Shown: piece after piece, positions 35,781 through 44,066 of the stretch
How the letters are laid out: every line of letters starts with the position of its first letter
How positions within the stretch are numbered: position 1 is the stretch's first letter
Assembly: GCA_963729215.1 (NCBI GenBank)
Contig: CAVSND010000016.1
Span: forward strand, 186,001-250,000
Direction: 5' to 3'
Source of the DNA: CAVQJU01 sp963729215
GTDB lineage: Bacteria; Acidobacteriota; Vicinamibacteria; Vicinamibacterales; CAVVIG01
DNA: 64,000 nt
Translations under genes and position numbers: made by a program
Notes under the pieces: model-generated
Told to the model about the DNA's origin: nothing
Databases searched by the model: none
Seen by the model: only the letters and a program-made list of their open reading frames with translations

Positions 35781-36950
35781 TTACCAGAGTGACGCAATGC
35801 GTTCGAGACCGAGCTTGGTGCGTTTGGTCTGCGCAGGCGCCTCGGTGCCGGCGGCCGGACTGATAATGTGGCGCGTGAACGCGTCGAACTGCGCGGCGAT
35901 CTCGCTGTTGCCCGCGAGCGCCAGCGGCACGCCGGAATTGAGCGAGGTCGACACCGTCTTGTAGTCGCTCGGAAACGTGTGATGAATCGGGTGACCGAGC
36001 GCGCCCTCGATTTGCTTGGGCGGAATCGGGAACGGCTCCTGGGCCCGGTTGAGCACGAATCGCACGCGCTCGCCGGCCGCGCCGAGCTGGCGCACCCGCT
36101 CGAGCAGCCGCTGGGCATTCCGGACCGACGGGACGTCGGGATTCGCGATCAGGAACAGCAGGTCCGCCGCGTAGAGCGCCGCGACCGAACAGGCGTTGAT
36201 CTGGCTGCCCGCGTCGATGAGGATGTACTGGTACTGCCGGGCGAGCAGCCGAAGCAGTTCTTCCATTGGCGCGGCATCAGGCCCACCCGGGCGATCGAAG
36301 TGATCGGACCCGGCAAGGATTTCAAGACCCGACTTGTGCTTCACGACGAGCTCGCGCAGGAACTCGCGATCCAGCCGATGGAGGTTGTCGATCGCGTCGA
36401 TGAGGCTGTAACGCGGCCGGACACCGAGGAACAGCGCCACTTCTCCGAGACCGGGTTTCAGGTCGACGACCAGCGTCGAGCGCTTGGTGATCCGCGCCAG
36501 CTCGACGCCGCAGTTGACGGCAATCGTGGTGGTGCCGGCGCCGCCCTTGGCGCCGAAGAAGACGAGCGTCGTTGCCGCGGGCGGAGCGCCCGAGGCGGTC
36601 TCCCGGCGCGCGTTCGTGCGGCGGATCGCGCTGTGAAACGTGTCTTCGGCCGGAGGCCAGGTCAGGAACTCGTTGGCGCCCGCGCGCATGGCCTGCAAAA
36701 TCAGGTCGGGCTCGGCCACCCGCGCGACCGCGAAGATCGCGGAGCCCGGCAGGCCGGCACGCAGACGTTCGATCGTCCCCATGGCCGACGACGCGTCGCC
36801 GCGGGCGTCGACGATGACGACATCGGGGACCACGCCTTCGCGCAGCTGTTCGAGGACGCTGATCGGAACGGCGCCGGATCGCAGCAGCCGTCCGATGTGC
36901 TTTTTGAACTCTTCGTCCTCAGTGACAAAGAAACTGACGATCTGAGCCAT
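35781..36950 (-). CDS. CpaE/TadZ-like ParA-family localisation ATPase
   Basis: 389 aa. The N-terminal receiver-like domain (about 1-120) is followed by a MinD/ParA-type ATPase with deviant Walker A (FFGAKGGAGTTTIAVN), a switch-like LVVDLKPGLGEVALFLG, and YILIDAGSQIN. TadZ/CpaE proteins place the Tad machine at a cell pole. It begins eight bases after the end of the secretin-gene region and ends six bases before the tadA start. Confidence 0.9.
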   Translation of the reverse strand: MAQIVSFFVTEDEEFKKHIGRLLRSGAVPISVLEQLREGVVPDVVIVDARGDASSAMGTIERLRAGLPGSAIFAVARVAEPDLILQAMRAGANEFLTWPPAEDTFHSAIRRTNARRETASGAPPAATTLVFFGAKGGAGTTTIAVNCGVELARITKRSTLVVDLKPGLGEVALFLGVRPRYSLIDAIDNLHRLDREFLRELVVKHKSGLEILAGSDHFDRPGGPDAAPMEELLRLLARQYQYILIDAGSQINACSVAALYAADLLFLIANPDVPSVRNAQRLLERVRQLGAAGERVRFVLNRAQEPFPIPPKQIEGALGHPIHHTFPSDYKTVSTSLNSGVPLALAGNSEIAAQFDAFTRHIISPAAGTEAPAQTKRTKLGLERIASLW

Positions 36951-36958
36951 GGCTGCTG

Positions 36959-38888
36959 CTACTGCGCTTTCTGCGAGGACGCTGACTGTTTCTTGGCGAG
37001 CTCGGCCTGGCGCTTCTTCTCCGCCTCGTCGCGCTTCGCCTGCTCCTTCGCGGCCTTGTCCTGGAGTTCCTTATCCAGGGCGGCCTGCTTCTTGTCGGCC
37101 TCCAGGCGCTGGCGATCCAGCTCGCCCTGCTTGGCCGCGCGCGCCTGGGCCTCCTTGGCGTTCTTCGCGTCCTCGGCGGCCTGGGCCTTCGCCTCGGCTT
37201 CCTGACGGTCGCGTTCCAGCTTCTGGGCCCGCGCGAGCGCCTTCTTTTCCGAGTCCGTCATCGGCCGCGCCGCGGCGCGGCGTCGTCTCGTTCGCCGGCT
37301 TCGCCGCGTCACCGTTCACGACGGTGCGCGTGTTCTTCGTCAGGTTCGTCATCGTGGCGGCCGCATCCTTGGCCGACGGGGACGCCGCCGACGGGGCGGG
37401 CACGGCCGACGCAACCGGCACGGCCGGCGTCGTCACGCTCGTCTGGTTCCCACGGAAGGCCGGCGCCGGCTGATCAAGACCTTTCTTTCCCTGGACGGGC
37501 GGCATGTACGGTTCCACCGGCTTGGGCAGCGTCGTCGTGACGCCTGTCGAGTTGTTCGGGAGAATCTCGGGCGTGATCATCACGACGAGCTCGGTCTGGC
37601 CCTTCTGGGCGGCCTTGCTCTGGAAGAGCAGGCCCAGGATCGGGATGTCGCCGATACCGGGAATCTTCTGCAGGGTCGTGTTGACCGTGTTGTTCATCAG
37701 ACCGGCGACGGCGAACGTCTGCCCGTTATTCAGCTCGATCTCGGTCTCCGTCCGGCGCGTGCTCAGAGCAGGAATGCGGAAGCCGTTGAGCACGACGGCG
37801 TTCGCGAAGTCGAGCGTGCTGACCTCGGGGCGCACCTTCAGGTGAACCCGGTTGCCGTTGACGACCGGCGTGAAGTTCAGCCGGATACCGTATTCCTTGT
37901 ACTGGACGGTGATGGCCACGCTGCCGCTGCCACCCTGCGCGATCGGAATCGGATATTCTCCGCCCGCCAGGAAGCTGGCTTCCTTGCCGCTCTCGGCCAC
38001 GAGGTTCGGCTCGGCCAGGCTCTGGAAGAGCCCCTTCGTCTGCAGCGCCTTGACCACCGCGCCGATGTCGTATTTGTTGTTGAACAGGAACACGTTCAGG
38101 AAGTCGCTGAACGTGATCTTGCCCGTCGCCGACGTGACGTCGCTGCCCCAGCTCGAACTGGCCTTGGTGACCGCGAGATCCGAGAACGACGGCGCCGAGA
38201 ACTGCTGGGTGGTCGTGCTCACGATGTTGTTCTTGACGCCATACGGGGCGGTCAGGAGGTTGACGCCGAGCTCGGTCATCGCGGTGCGCGAGACCTCGGC
38301 GAACCGGACGCGGAGCAGCACCTGGTTGCTCGGCGCCCCGTCGCGAATCTGGAGCAGCGTGAGCACTTCTTCTTTCTTGTCCACGTAGCCGGCGGCGAGG
38401 TTCACCGCCCGCTCGATCATGTCCTTGTTCGAGACCTGGCCGGAGAGCACGATGTTCTTGCCGTTGCTCTCGGCCTTGATCGTCTCGCCGGGCAGCAGCT
38501 CGCCGAGCTGGTTGGTCAGCTTGCTGAGGTCGCGCTGCACGTTGACCTCGTAGTGGCGCGAGCCACCCGAGCGATCCCACACGAACATCGAAATGGTGCC
38601 TGGCGCCTTGCCGTTGAGCAGCAGCTCGTTGGGCGAGGTCACCATCGCATCGGCGACGTCCGGACTGGTGAGCGAGACACGCGTGATGGCCGCGCCCACG
38701 TCGAGGACCGTCGAGCGGCCGACCATCACTCGGACGGTGCGGGTCGCCTGGTCGTTGGCGGGGGCCTCCGCTTTCGCCGCCGCCATCGTGGCGGTCGCGT
38801 GCGGGGCGGCGAGCTGTGCGTAGAGCCTTACGGATCCAAGAACGGCAACGATCACGATGGTCGCGCCGGGACGTCTGATATCCATCAT
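36959..38888 (-). CDS. Tad secretin CpaC/RcpA with charged helical tail (one frameshift)
   Basis: Signal peptide (GATIVIVAVLGSVRLYAQ), pilus/BON-like N-domain (VGRSTVLDVGAAITRVSLTS), and the secretin domain ending around LGLLFQSKAAQKGQTELVVM, ITPEILP. It forms the outer-membrane channel for the pilus. After NETTPRR one extra base near 37270 shifts the frame. The corrected reading continues into about 100 residues of Ala/Lys/Glu-rich helix (RAQKLERDRQEAEAKAQAAE) to a stop at 36959, 642 aa in all. Alternatively the helix is a separate 100-aa protein starting at ATG 37261, but no ribosome site precedes it. Start overlaps the corrected cpaB stop. Confidence 0.85.
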
Positions 38889-39737
38889 TACTGCTCCCGC
38901 ACGACTTCGCGTGCTCGTTTGTCACCGCGGATGATTTCGACGGTCACCGGTTCCACCGTAGGCTTCAGCAACGCCGGGAACGTTCGGTGTGCCGACCCTG
39001 GCCACGGCCTTCGGGGTCGTCGCAGGCGCACCGAGGAGGCCGCTGGGACGCACGCCCTTGGTCGACGGCGTGTTCAGGTCGAGCGGGTTGCGGAGGGCAA
39101 GCTGAATCTTGCCTTCGGTGCTCGCCAGCGTCAGGCGTTCAGCCTGCTCGGGATCGACCAGCATCGTGACGACGGTCACGGGCATGGGCTTGTCCTTGTC
39201 GGTGGTGCGCTCAATCTTCGTGCCGGCGGCCAGGACCTCGACGTTGGTGAGAATCACCTTCGTGGTCATGTCGGCCTGGTTCTGCGTCGGGCTCACCGTC
39301 GCGACGACGTCTACGTGCGTGCCAGGCAGGACGTAGCCGGCCACGCCGATGACCTCGTTGACCTTCACCGACACCGCGCGGAGGCCCTTCGGAATGGCGG
39401 GCGTCAGCCCGGTGCCGCCGTCCTTCGCCGCCAGCTTCATGGGCAGGAACGGCTCGTTCTGAATCATGGGCATCACGATGCTGCGGCCGATCACGTCCTT
39501 GGCGTCGTTGAACGCGAACTGCGGCACCGAGTTGGCCGGCCAGTTGATCGTGCGGACGTTCTCGGCCGTGATCTCGGCGCCGATGTCGAGGTCGGCCGCG
39601 GCAACCATGACCGGCTTGGTCGGGATCGACACTTCCTTCGCCGGCATGTTCTGAACGTAGTTGTAGGTGGCGAAGGCGAAGACGCTTCCGGCGCCGATCG
39701 CCAGGACGAGCACGATAAACACGCGCATGCGAGCCAT
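38888..39737 (-). CDS. Flp pilus assembly protein CpaB/RcpC (one frameshift)
   Basis: 282 aa after correction. N-terminal membrane anchor (VFIVLVLAIGAGSVFAFATY), SAF domain (VMVAAADLDIGAEITAENVR) and the CpaB core (GYVLPGTHVDVVATVSP). An extra base at about 38976 (a GGG run) breaks the frame after TPNVP. Correction gives ALLKPTVEPVTVEIIRGDKR and a stop overlapping the cpaC start (TAATG). CpaB stabilises the secretin and may bind peptidoglycan. Confidence 0.88.
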
Positions 39738-39757
39738 ATTTGCAGTCCCCTAGTTAC

Positions 39758-40270
39758 TCAGAATCCGAGCGCCGCCACGACCGCGCCGATCGCAATCGCC
39801 GGTGCGTACGCGAAGCGGTTGTTGATCGTGGCCCGCTCGATTTCCGCGACATTCGCCCCTCTGCTCCGAACCAGCATTGCCGTCCGCGCCATCGTGACGT
39901 CGAGCGTCCGCCGCTGCGTCGCGACGGCCACCGCAAGCACACCGCCCGCGATCGCCGAGTAGACGAACGCAAAAATCGTCGCCTTCGGGCCGAGGAGGGT
40001 GCCAAGCGCGGCGAGGAACTTCACGTCGCCCGCGCCGGTCGCTCCAATCAGATGTCCCGGCAGCATCGCCACGAGCCCGAGCGCGAAGCCCGCAAAGGCC
40101 GCGCCGAGGCTCAGGCCGCTCACTCGCACGACGGCGAGCGTCAACCCGGTCAGCGTGATGCCCAGCGTCAGCCAGTTCGGCACTCGACGGCTCCTTAAAT
40201 CGATCGCGGCGCCCAGGGCGCCGCTCACCGCAACCACTGCCACGACGACGTTCTCAAAAATTGCTGGCAA
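39758..40270 (-). CDS. tadV: Prepilin peptidase TadV/CpaA
   Basis: About 170 aa A24-type aspartic peptidase with about five membrane helices. Catalytic Asp residues lie in GAAIDLRSRRVPNWLT and GATGAGDVKFLAALG (the GxGD motif). It cleaves and may N-methylate Flp pilins. The start is uncertain: I use TTG at 40270, which overlaps the second pilin's stop; GTG codons slightly downstream would also fit. Longer versions lie inside the pilin gene. Confidence 0.88.
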   Translation of the reverse strand: MPAIFENVVVAVVAVSGALGAAIDLRSRRVPNWLTLGITLTGLTLAVVRVSGLSLGAAFAGFALGLVAMLPGHLIGATGAGDVKFLAALGTLLGPKATIFAFVYSAIAGGVLAVAVATQRRTLDVTMARTAMLVRSRGANVAEIERATINNRFAYAPAIAIGAVVAALGF

Positions 40271-40427
40271 TGGGCGTCCACAGAACTGTGCGAATCGTGT
40301 CCCCGAGCGTCGTGACCGCCGCGAGGGCCGCAATCGCGATCAACGCGGCCAGCAGCCCGTACTCGGTCAGGTCTTGCGCGTCGTTCCTCACGACCAGCCG
40401 GTAAATTGCTGAAACCATCGCTTGCAT
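40254..40427 (-). CDS. Second Flp-type pilin, altered cleavage site
   Basis: 57 aa. Flp pilin layout: a short basic leader (AMVSAIYRLVVRNDA), processing motif QDLTEY, then the hydrophobic helix GLLAALIAIAALAAVTT. The residue before the cleavage point is Ala16-Ala17 rather than the canonical Gly seen in the first pilin (GQDLLEY). The C-terminal segment (LGDTIRTVLWTPIASNF) differs from the first pilin. It may be a minor pilin or one processed inefficiently. It lies 118 bases after the first pilin. Confidence 0.85.
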   Translation of the reverse strand: MQAMVSAIYRLVVRNDAQDLTEYGLLAALIAIAALAAVTTLGDTIRTVLWTPIASNF

Positions 40428-40544
40428 CGTTGCATCGGTTCCTCGCCTTCTCGTAACCCAGTCAGCTGGCCGACGGTCTGCCTGGCCGAAACCAGACGCA
40501 ACCGCCGGCCTGCTGCACGCGCTTGTGAAGTACCCGATGAGAAA

Positions 40545-40724
40545 CTAGGTGCCCGCCGGGATCTGACCCGCGATGTTGTTGAACACCGTCTTGACGGTTG
40601 AACCGGCAAGGGCGACGGCGCCGACGCAGACCAGGGCGATCAACGCGATGAGCAGCGCGTACTCGAGAAGGTCCTGACCTTCTTCGTCACGGACGAACGA
40701 ACGCAGACGGTTGATGAACTCCAT
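40545..40724 (-). CDS. flp: Major Flp pilin
   Basis: 59 aa. Leader EFINRLRSFVRDEEG, cleavage after Gly in the G-QDLLEYALL motif (the Flp G/XXXXEY site with Glu and Tyr at +5/+6), hydrophobic helix ALLIALIALVCVGAVALAG, and a short C-terminus. First gene after a perfect sigma54 promoter and probably the most abundant product of the Tad operon. Confidence 0.93.
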   Translation of the reverse strand: MEFINRLRSFVRDEEGQDLLEYALLIALIALVCVGAVALAGSTVKTVFNNIAGQIPAGT

Positions 40725-40817
40725 GCTTCCCTCCGGCGCGTCCGCAGACGCGCAATGCCTGTGTGTGCAAATGCGGCCCCGCCCCTTCGCGTGACCACAA
40801 CGACGGATGGTGAAGGG

Positions 40818-40832
40818 GCAATGGGTGTGCCA
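40818..40832 (-). promoter_or_regulatory. Sigma54 promoter of the Flp/Tad operon
   Basis: On the minus strand the sequence reads TGGCACACCCATTGC, a perfect match to TGGCAC-N5-TTGC with GG-N10-GC spacing. The predicted start is near 40806, 80 bases before the pilin ATG. The interval 40725-41066 holds no gene; besides this promoter it contains the palindrome TGGAGGGCCTCCA (40908-40920), about 80 bases upstream of the -24 element, a possible activator site. Confidence 0.78.
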
Positions 40833-40907
40833 CGCGCTGGATGGCACCATGCAAGTACCACATTCCCAACTACTTATGGCTATTTGATGAGCTTTATGGC
40901 CGTGCCC

Positions 40908-40920
40908 TGGAGGGCCTCCA
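40908..40920. promoter_or_regulatory. Palindrome upstream of the Flp promoter
   Basis: TGGAGG-G-CCTCCA, perfect six-base arms. Its location about 80 bases upstream of the sigma54 -24 element fits an enhancer for an NtrC-type activator; no direct evidence links it to a protein. Confidence 0.3.
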
Positions 40921-41066
40921 GACGCCGTTTCGATCTCGCATCCGTAAGCCGCGCCAAAATTTCGTGAGTGGCGTTTGCGCGTGACAAAACAGAACAGCCC
41001 TCGAATGCCCTGAATCGGACATCAGCACGCGGCGGCGACAATCTGGAAGTGGATGCGGAGGGCGGG

Positions 41067-41111
41067 AACGAAAACGCCGGACGGCCGCGGATGAAGGCGG
41101 CGCGTCCGGCG
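41067..41111 (-). terminator. Intrinsic terminator after tadG
   Basis: On the minus strand CGCCGGACG pairs perfectly with CGTCCGGCG (arms 41103-41111 and 41075-41083) and is followed by TTTTCGTT. It begins 12 bases after the tadG stop and separates the TadE/TadE/TadG unit from the Flp promoter. Confidence 0.75.
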
Positions 41112-41122
41112 ATGTAGTGCAG

Positions 41123-42616
41123 CTACTTGCTCAGTCGCAGGATCTGATTCTGAATGCCCTGAAACGCCGCCGCCACGTCCTCGGCCGTCTGGCGCAAAGT
41201 AGAACTTTCCATCGAGCTGCGCGGGGTTGTGGTCGGGACGACGCCGGGTCGTTGGCCATCCGCATCAGGATGTCCGCGATGTCTCGGGAACCGTGCCGAG
41301 CTGTTGCTGTCACCAGTGCGCCCATGCCAATCGTGTAGATGCGAACCTGGTAGTCACCGCCGGCGTCGCTCCGCGCCGCGTCGGCGATGATCTCGACAAG
41401 ATTACGCGCGGCGTTGTTGATGTTGAGGACCTCGGCCGGATACGGCCGGCGTGGTATAGAGACCGAGATGCCGCAGCGGACGCTTCGTGCCCTGCGGCGA
41501 CGCCATTCACCGTCAGCGCATTCGTCACCAGCGGGAACGCCGTCGGGATGCCGGAGCTGCGATGGTGCGTGTGCCAGCTCATCATGGTCGCCGGCATGCT
41601 CGGCGCCTGGGCCGCTGGGAGGATGTCGCTCATCGGATTGTAGCCGTTCCAGTTCGTCGGGACGTGATGCTGTAGGCGAACCCGGAGTTACTGCCATTGG
41701 TTGCCCGTGTCATACAGCGCCGTCGATGTGGGGCTGGTCCCAAGTCTGACTATCGGGGTCAGGGAAGCGCTTCGGAAAGTCCCACGTTCGGAGCGCCCTG
41801 GCGGTTCCGGGGTTGACGTCCCAGCTGGCGGGCACGCCGTTCGACGCTCCGTCGGTGAAGAGCACGATGATCCGCAGACCTGACTGCGTGCCCGTCGGAA
41901 CCGATCCGAAGCTCGTCCCACGCCCGGTACAGTCCTTCCGCCATGTCGCGTGCTGCCGCCAGGCAGCGAGTTCGGCACATCGGCGATCACGCCCGACTTG
42001 TTGAACCCGCGGCTCGACGGCATCGCGTCGAGGACTGGACGCACCGTTGCCGAAGGTGCAGCAGCGCGAAGCGATCGCTGTTCTGGATCGAAGGCGTTGA
42101 TGAACGACCGGGGCGCATCCCTGACTGCCCCCCACTGGGAGCCGATCGAACTCGGACACGTCGAGAACGAGCGACAGATCGACCATGCGGCGCGTCGCCT
42201 CGCCAGAGCTGGTCACCGTCAGGTCGGTGAAATTCGCCAGACGCATGAACGTCGTGGGCACGGTCGCCGAGGCCGTCACGGTCACGGTGTTCACGCCAGT
42301 CGCCGCGTTGGTGGCGACACCGAAGAAGCCTGGCGTGATCGCCGGGTCGGTGACGGCTGTGGTTCCGAGATAGCCAACCGGGAAATTCGATCTTGAACAC
42401 CCGCACGGCTTCGTTCCTGGGGACGCCGCTGTTCAGGCTGCGCGCCGCGGCCAGCGCCGCGCCGTCCACGGCCTTGGTCAACTGCGCCTTCACGACATAG
42501 GCGCGGCCCGTGTCCACGGCGAGGCCCGCGAACAGCAGCAGCGTCGTCAACGTCGCCGCCATATACACGAGCACGAAGCCCTTCTGGCCCGAAAGGCGTG
42601 ATGTCTGTCTTTTCAT
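41123..42616 (-). pseudogene. TadG-like protein with von Willebrand A domain, multiple frameshifts
   Basis: N-terminus intact (MKRQTSRLSGQKGFVLVYMA, a TadG-type membrane anchor, followed by DTGRAYVVKAQLTKAVDGAA). Later pieces lie in different frames: ATVPTTFMRLANFTDLTVTS; a VWA core around VDLSLVLDVS with IGSQWGAV; IIVLFTDGASNGVPASWDVN; YQVRIYTIGMGALV; and the C-terminus FQGIQNQILRLSK. About 497 codons in total. TadG proteins tether or regulate the pilus in the envelope. Several indels over 1.2 kb mean either decay or a poorly resolved stretch; the intact terminator and the conserved residues in every frame favour sequence error or very recent decay. Confidence 0.75.
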
Positions 42617-42652
42617 GGCGCTGCCTCTTCGAAGAAATCACAGCGTCTGCGC

Positions 42653-43255
42653 TTAGAAGTAAGCGATCGAATAGAGCGTCTGCGGCACAGTGATGCCGAA
42701 CCGATCGAGCGGCGTGATCAGCGTGTGCCTCGTGTAGATTTCGGTGATGTAGGTCATGCCGCCGAGCGGCATGGAAGCGGCGTTCGGGAAGATTGGTGAC
42801 CTGGAGCCGCGTGTCACTGTCCGAGTTGGCCGCCTGGTAGTCGGGCGCCCCGCCGAATGAGCCGGCTCCGGCAGTGACCAAGCGCGCTCGTCCCGGGATA
42901 CGTTCCGTAGACATAGCGCTGATAGAGAACGGCTGACGCCGTAGTTCGCCGCGCCCGGCGTCGTCGACCTTCCGGACGACCGAGAAGATGATCTTCGACG
43001 ACCCGTTGGTGAAATTGACCGGCCGGCTGCTCATGCTGGTCATCGCCGTCGCCGCGTCCTGGATCGACACGTCGCGCGAGATCAGGTTCGAGCTCTCACG
43101 GGTCAGCTTCGTGACGATGTGCGAATCGAGCAGCGCGTATCCGAGCTCGGCTATGCCGAGCACGAGCACCACAGGAACGGCAGCACGAGCGCGAATTCGA
43201 CGATGCCTGGCCGCGCGCGTTCGAGCGCGAGGCCAGCCGCCAGTTGTGTGGTCAT
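42653..43255 (-). pseudogene. TadE-like minor pilin, second copy, frameshifted
   Basis: Starts TTQLAAGLALERARPGIVEF, then ALVLPFL. The frame then changes (about one base missing near 43180) to VLVLGIAELGYALLDSHIVT and KLTRESSNLISRDVSI. It changes again before the C-terminus NAASMPLGGMTYITEIYTRH, ending at 42653. TadE pseudopilins share the short leader with E+5 and a hydrophobic helix. Start overlaps the presumed stop of the first TadE gene. Length about 200 codons. Confidence 0.7.
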
Positions 43256-43760
43256 GCATGGTCAATTGAATGCTCGCTTCGTTCTTCATCGACGATTCGA
43301 CCTGCATGTTGAGCGTTCCCCCCGTGAAGAACGGCCGAATCAGCGGCGTCATGAACGTCCATGTGTAGTTGACCGTGATTTTCTGGATTTCGCCGGGGCC
43401 GCCGGCGCCGGCGACCCACGCGGCGCCGCCGACGGGCAGATGGCTGAACGAGAAGGCGCGTCGGGAATCGTCAGGGTCGGCGTCGCCTGGCGCATCGCCA
43501 GCTTCATCGATTCCGTCCGGTTGAGCGGCGTACCGGGGTTGCATCGGGTCGTCTTTGACGTTGCCCGTGACGCCGTAGCGCGTCGCCTGGCTGACGCCGT
43601 TCTCGAGCGCCAGGTAGACGTAGAACATGGCCGCGAACTCCATGATCCCGAATGTCAGGAGCAGGAGCAGCGGCGTGATGATCGCGGCCTCGATCATCGT
43701 GTTGCCGCGCGTGTCGCGCAACCGCCTGAAGAGACGACGGGATGAGAGACTTCGAGTCAT
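43252..43760 (-). CDS. TadE-like minor pilin, first copy
   Basis: About 168 aa. Basic leader (SLSSRRLFRRLRDTRGNTM), then the TadE segment IEAAIITPLLLLLTFGIMEF with Glu at +5-like position, and AAMFYVYLALENGVSQATRY. The C-terminal region reads to QLTMH, where a stop overlapping the next TadE start requires a one-base change. Otherwise the frame continues into the following gene. Ribosome site GGAGGGAC just before the ATG. First gene of the TadE-TadE-TadG unit. Confidence 0.75.
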
Positions 43761-44066
43761 GTCCCTCCGCTCCGTGCAGCCCCTGTGCCAAGAGCGGATC
43801 GATTACACACTCCGCCTGCGCGCCACGAATTTCGTACCTCGGCGTGCAGTTCGCGCAAATCCGAGCGCGCATCGTTCCGGTGCGAACTGCGCACGGTAAG
43901 TGACAAGCTGGCAGTCGCTTGAAGCGCCGGCGCCGCGAGATCGTCTCTGCAAAACCGTGTGACCATGAGCAGCCGCGAAAAGCGATCGGAGAGGGCGAGC
44001 TCAACTGTGTGCCAGCCGCGCGAATCTCCGGTCGGAGAAGAAAGTGCAATCGTGGTTACCGTCTCG
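43761..44066. other. 306-base gap upstream of the TadE unit
   Basis: No gene is seen. On the minus strand 43790-43776 reads TGGCACAGGGGCTGC, a sigma54-like -24/-12 element with correct spacing (CTGC instead of TTGC). Its predicted start would fall only about five bases before the TadE ATG and exclude the ribosome site, so it is doubtful. A short TCTCC/GGAGA hairpin follows the membrane-protein gene end without a T-run. Confidence 0.4.

Noticed and set aside
37842..39962. Plus-strand open frame of 706 codons across cpaC, cpaB and tadV
   Set aside because: It spans three identified minus-strand genes and their junctions and shows no protein domain.
43776..43790. Sigma54-like element (TGGCACAGGGGCTGC, minus strand) before the first TadE gene
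   Set aside because: Spacing is right, but the predicted start lies about five bases before the ATG and would exclude its ribosome site; the -12 box is CTGC. Kept only as a doubtful note.
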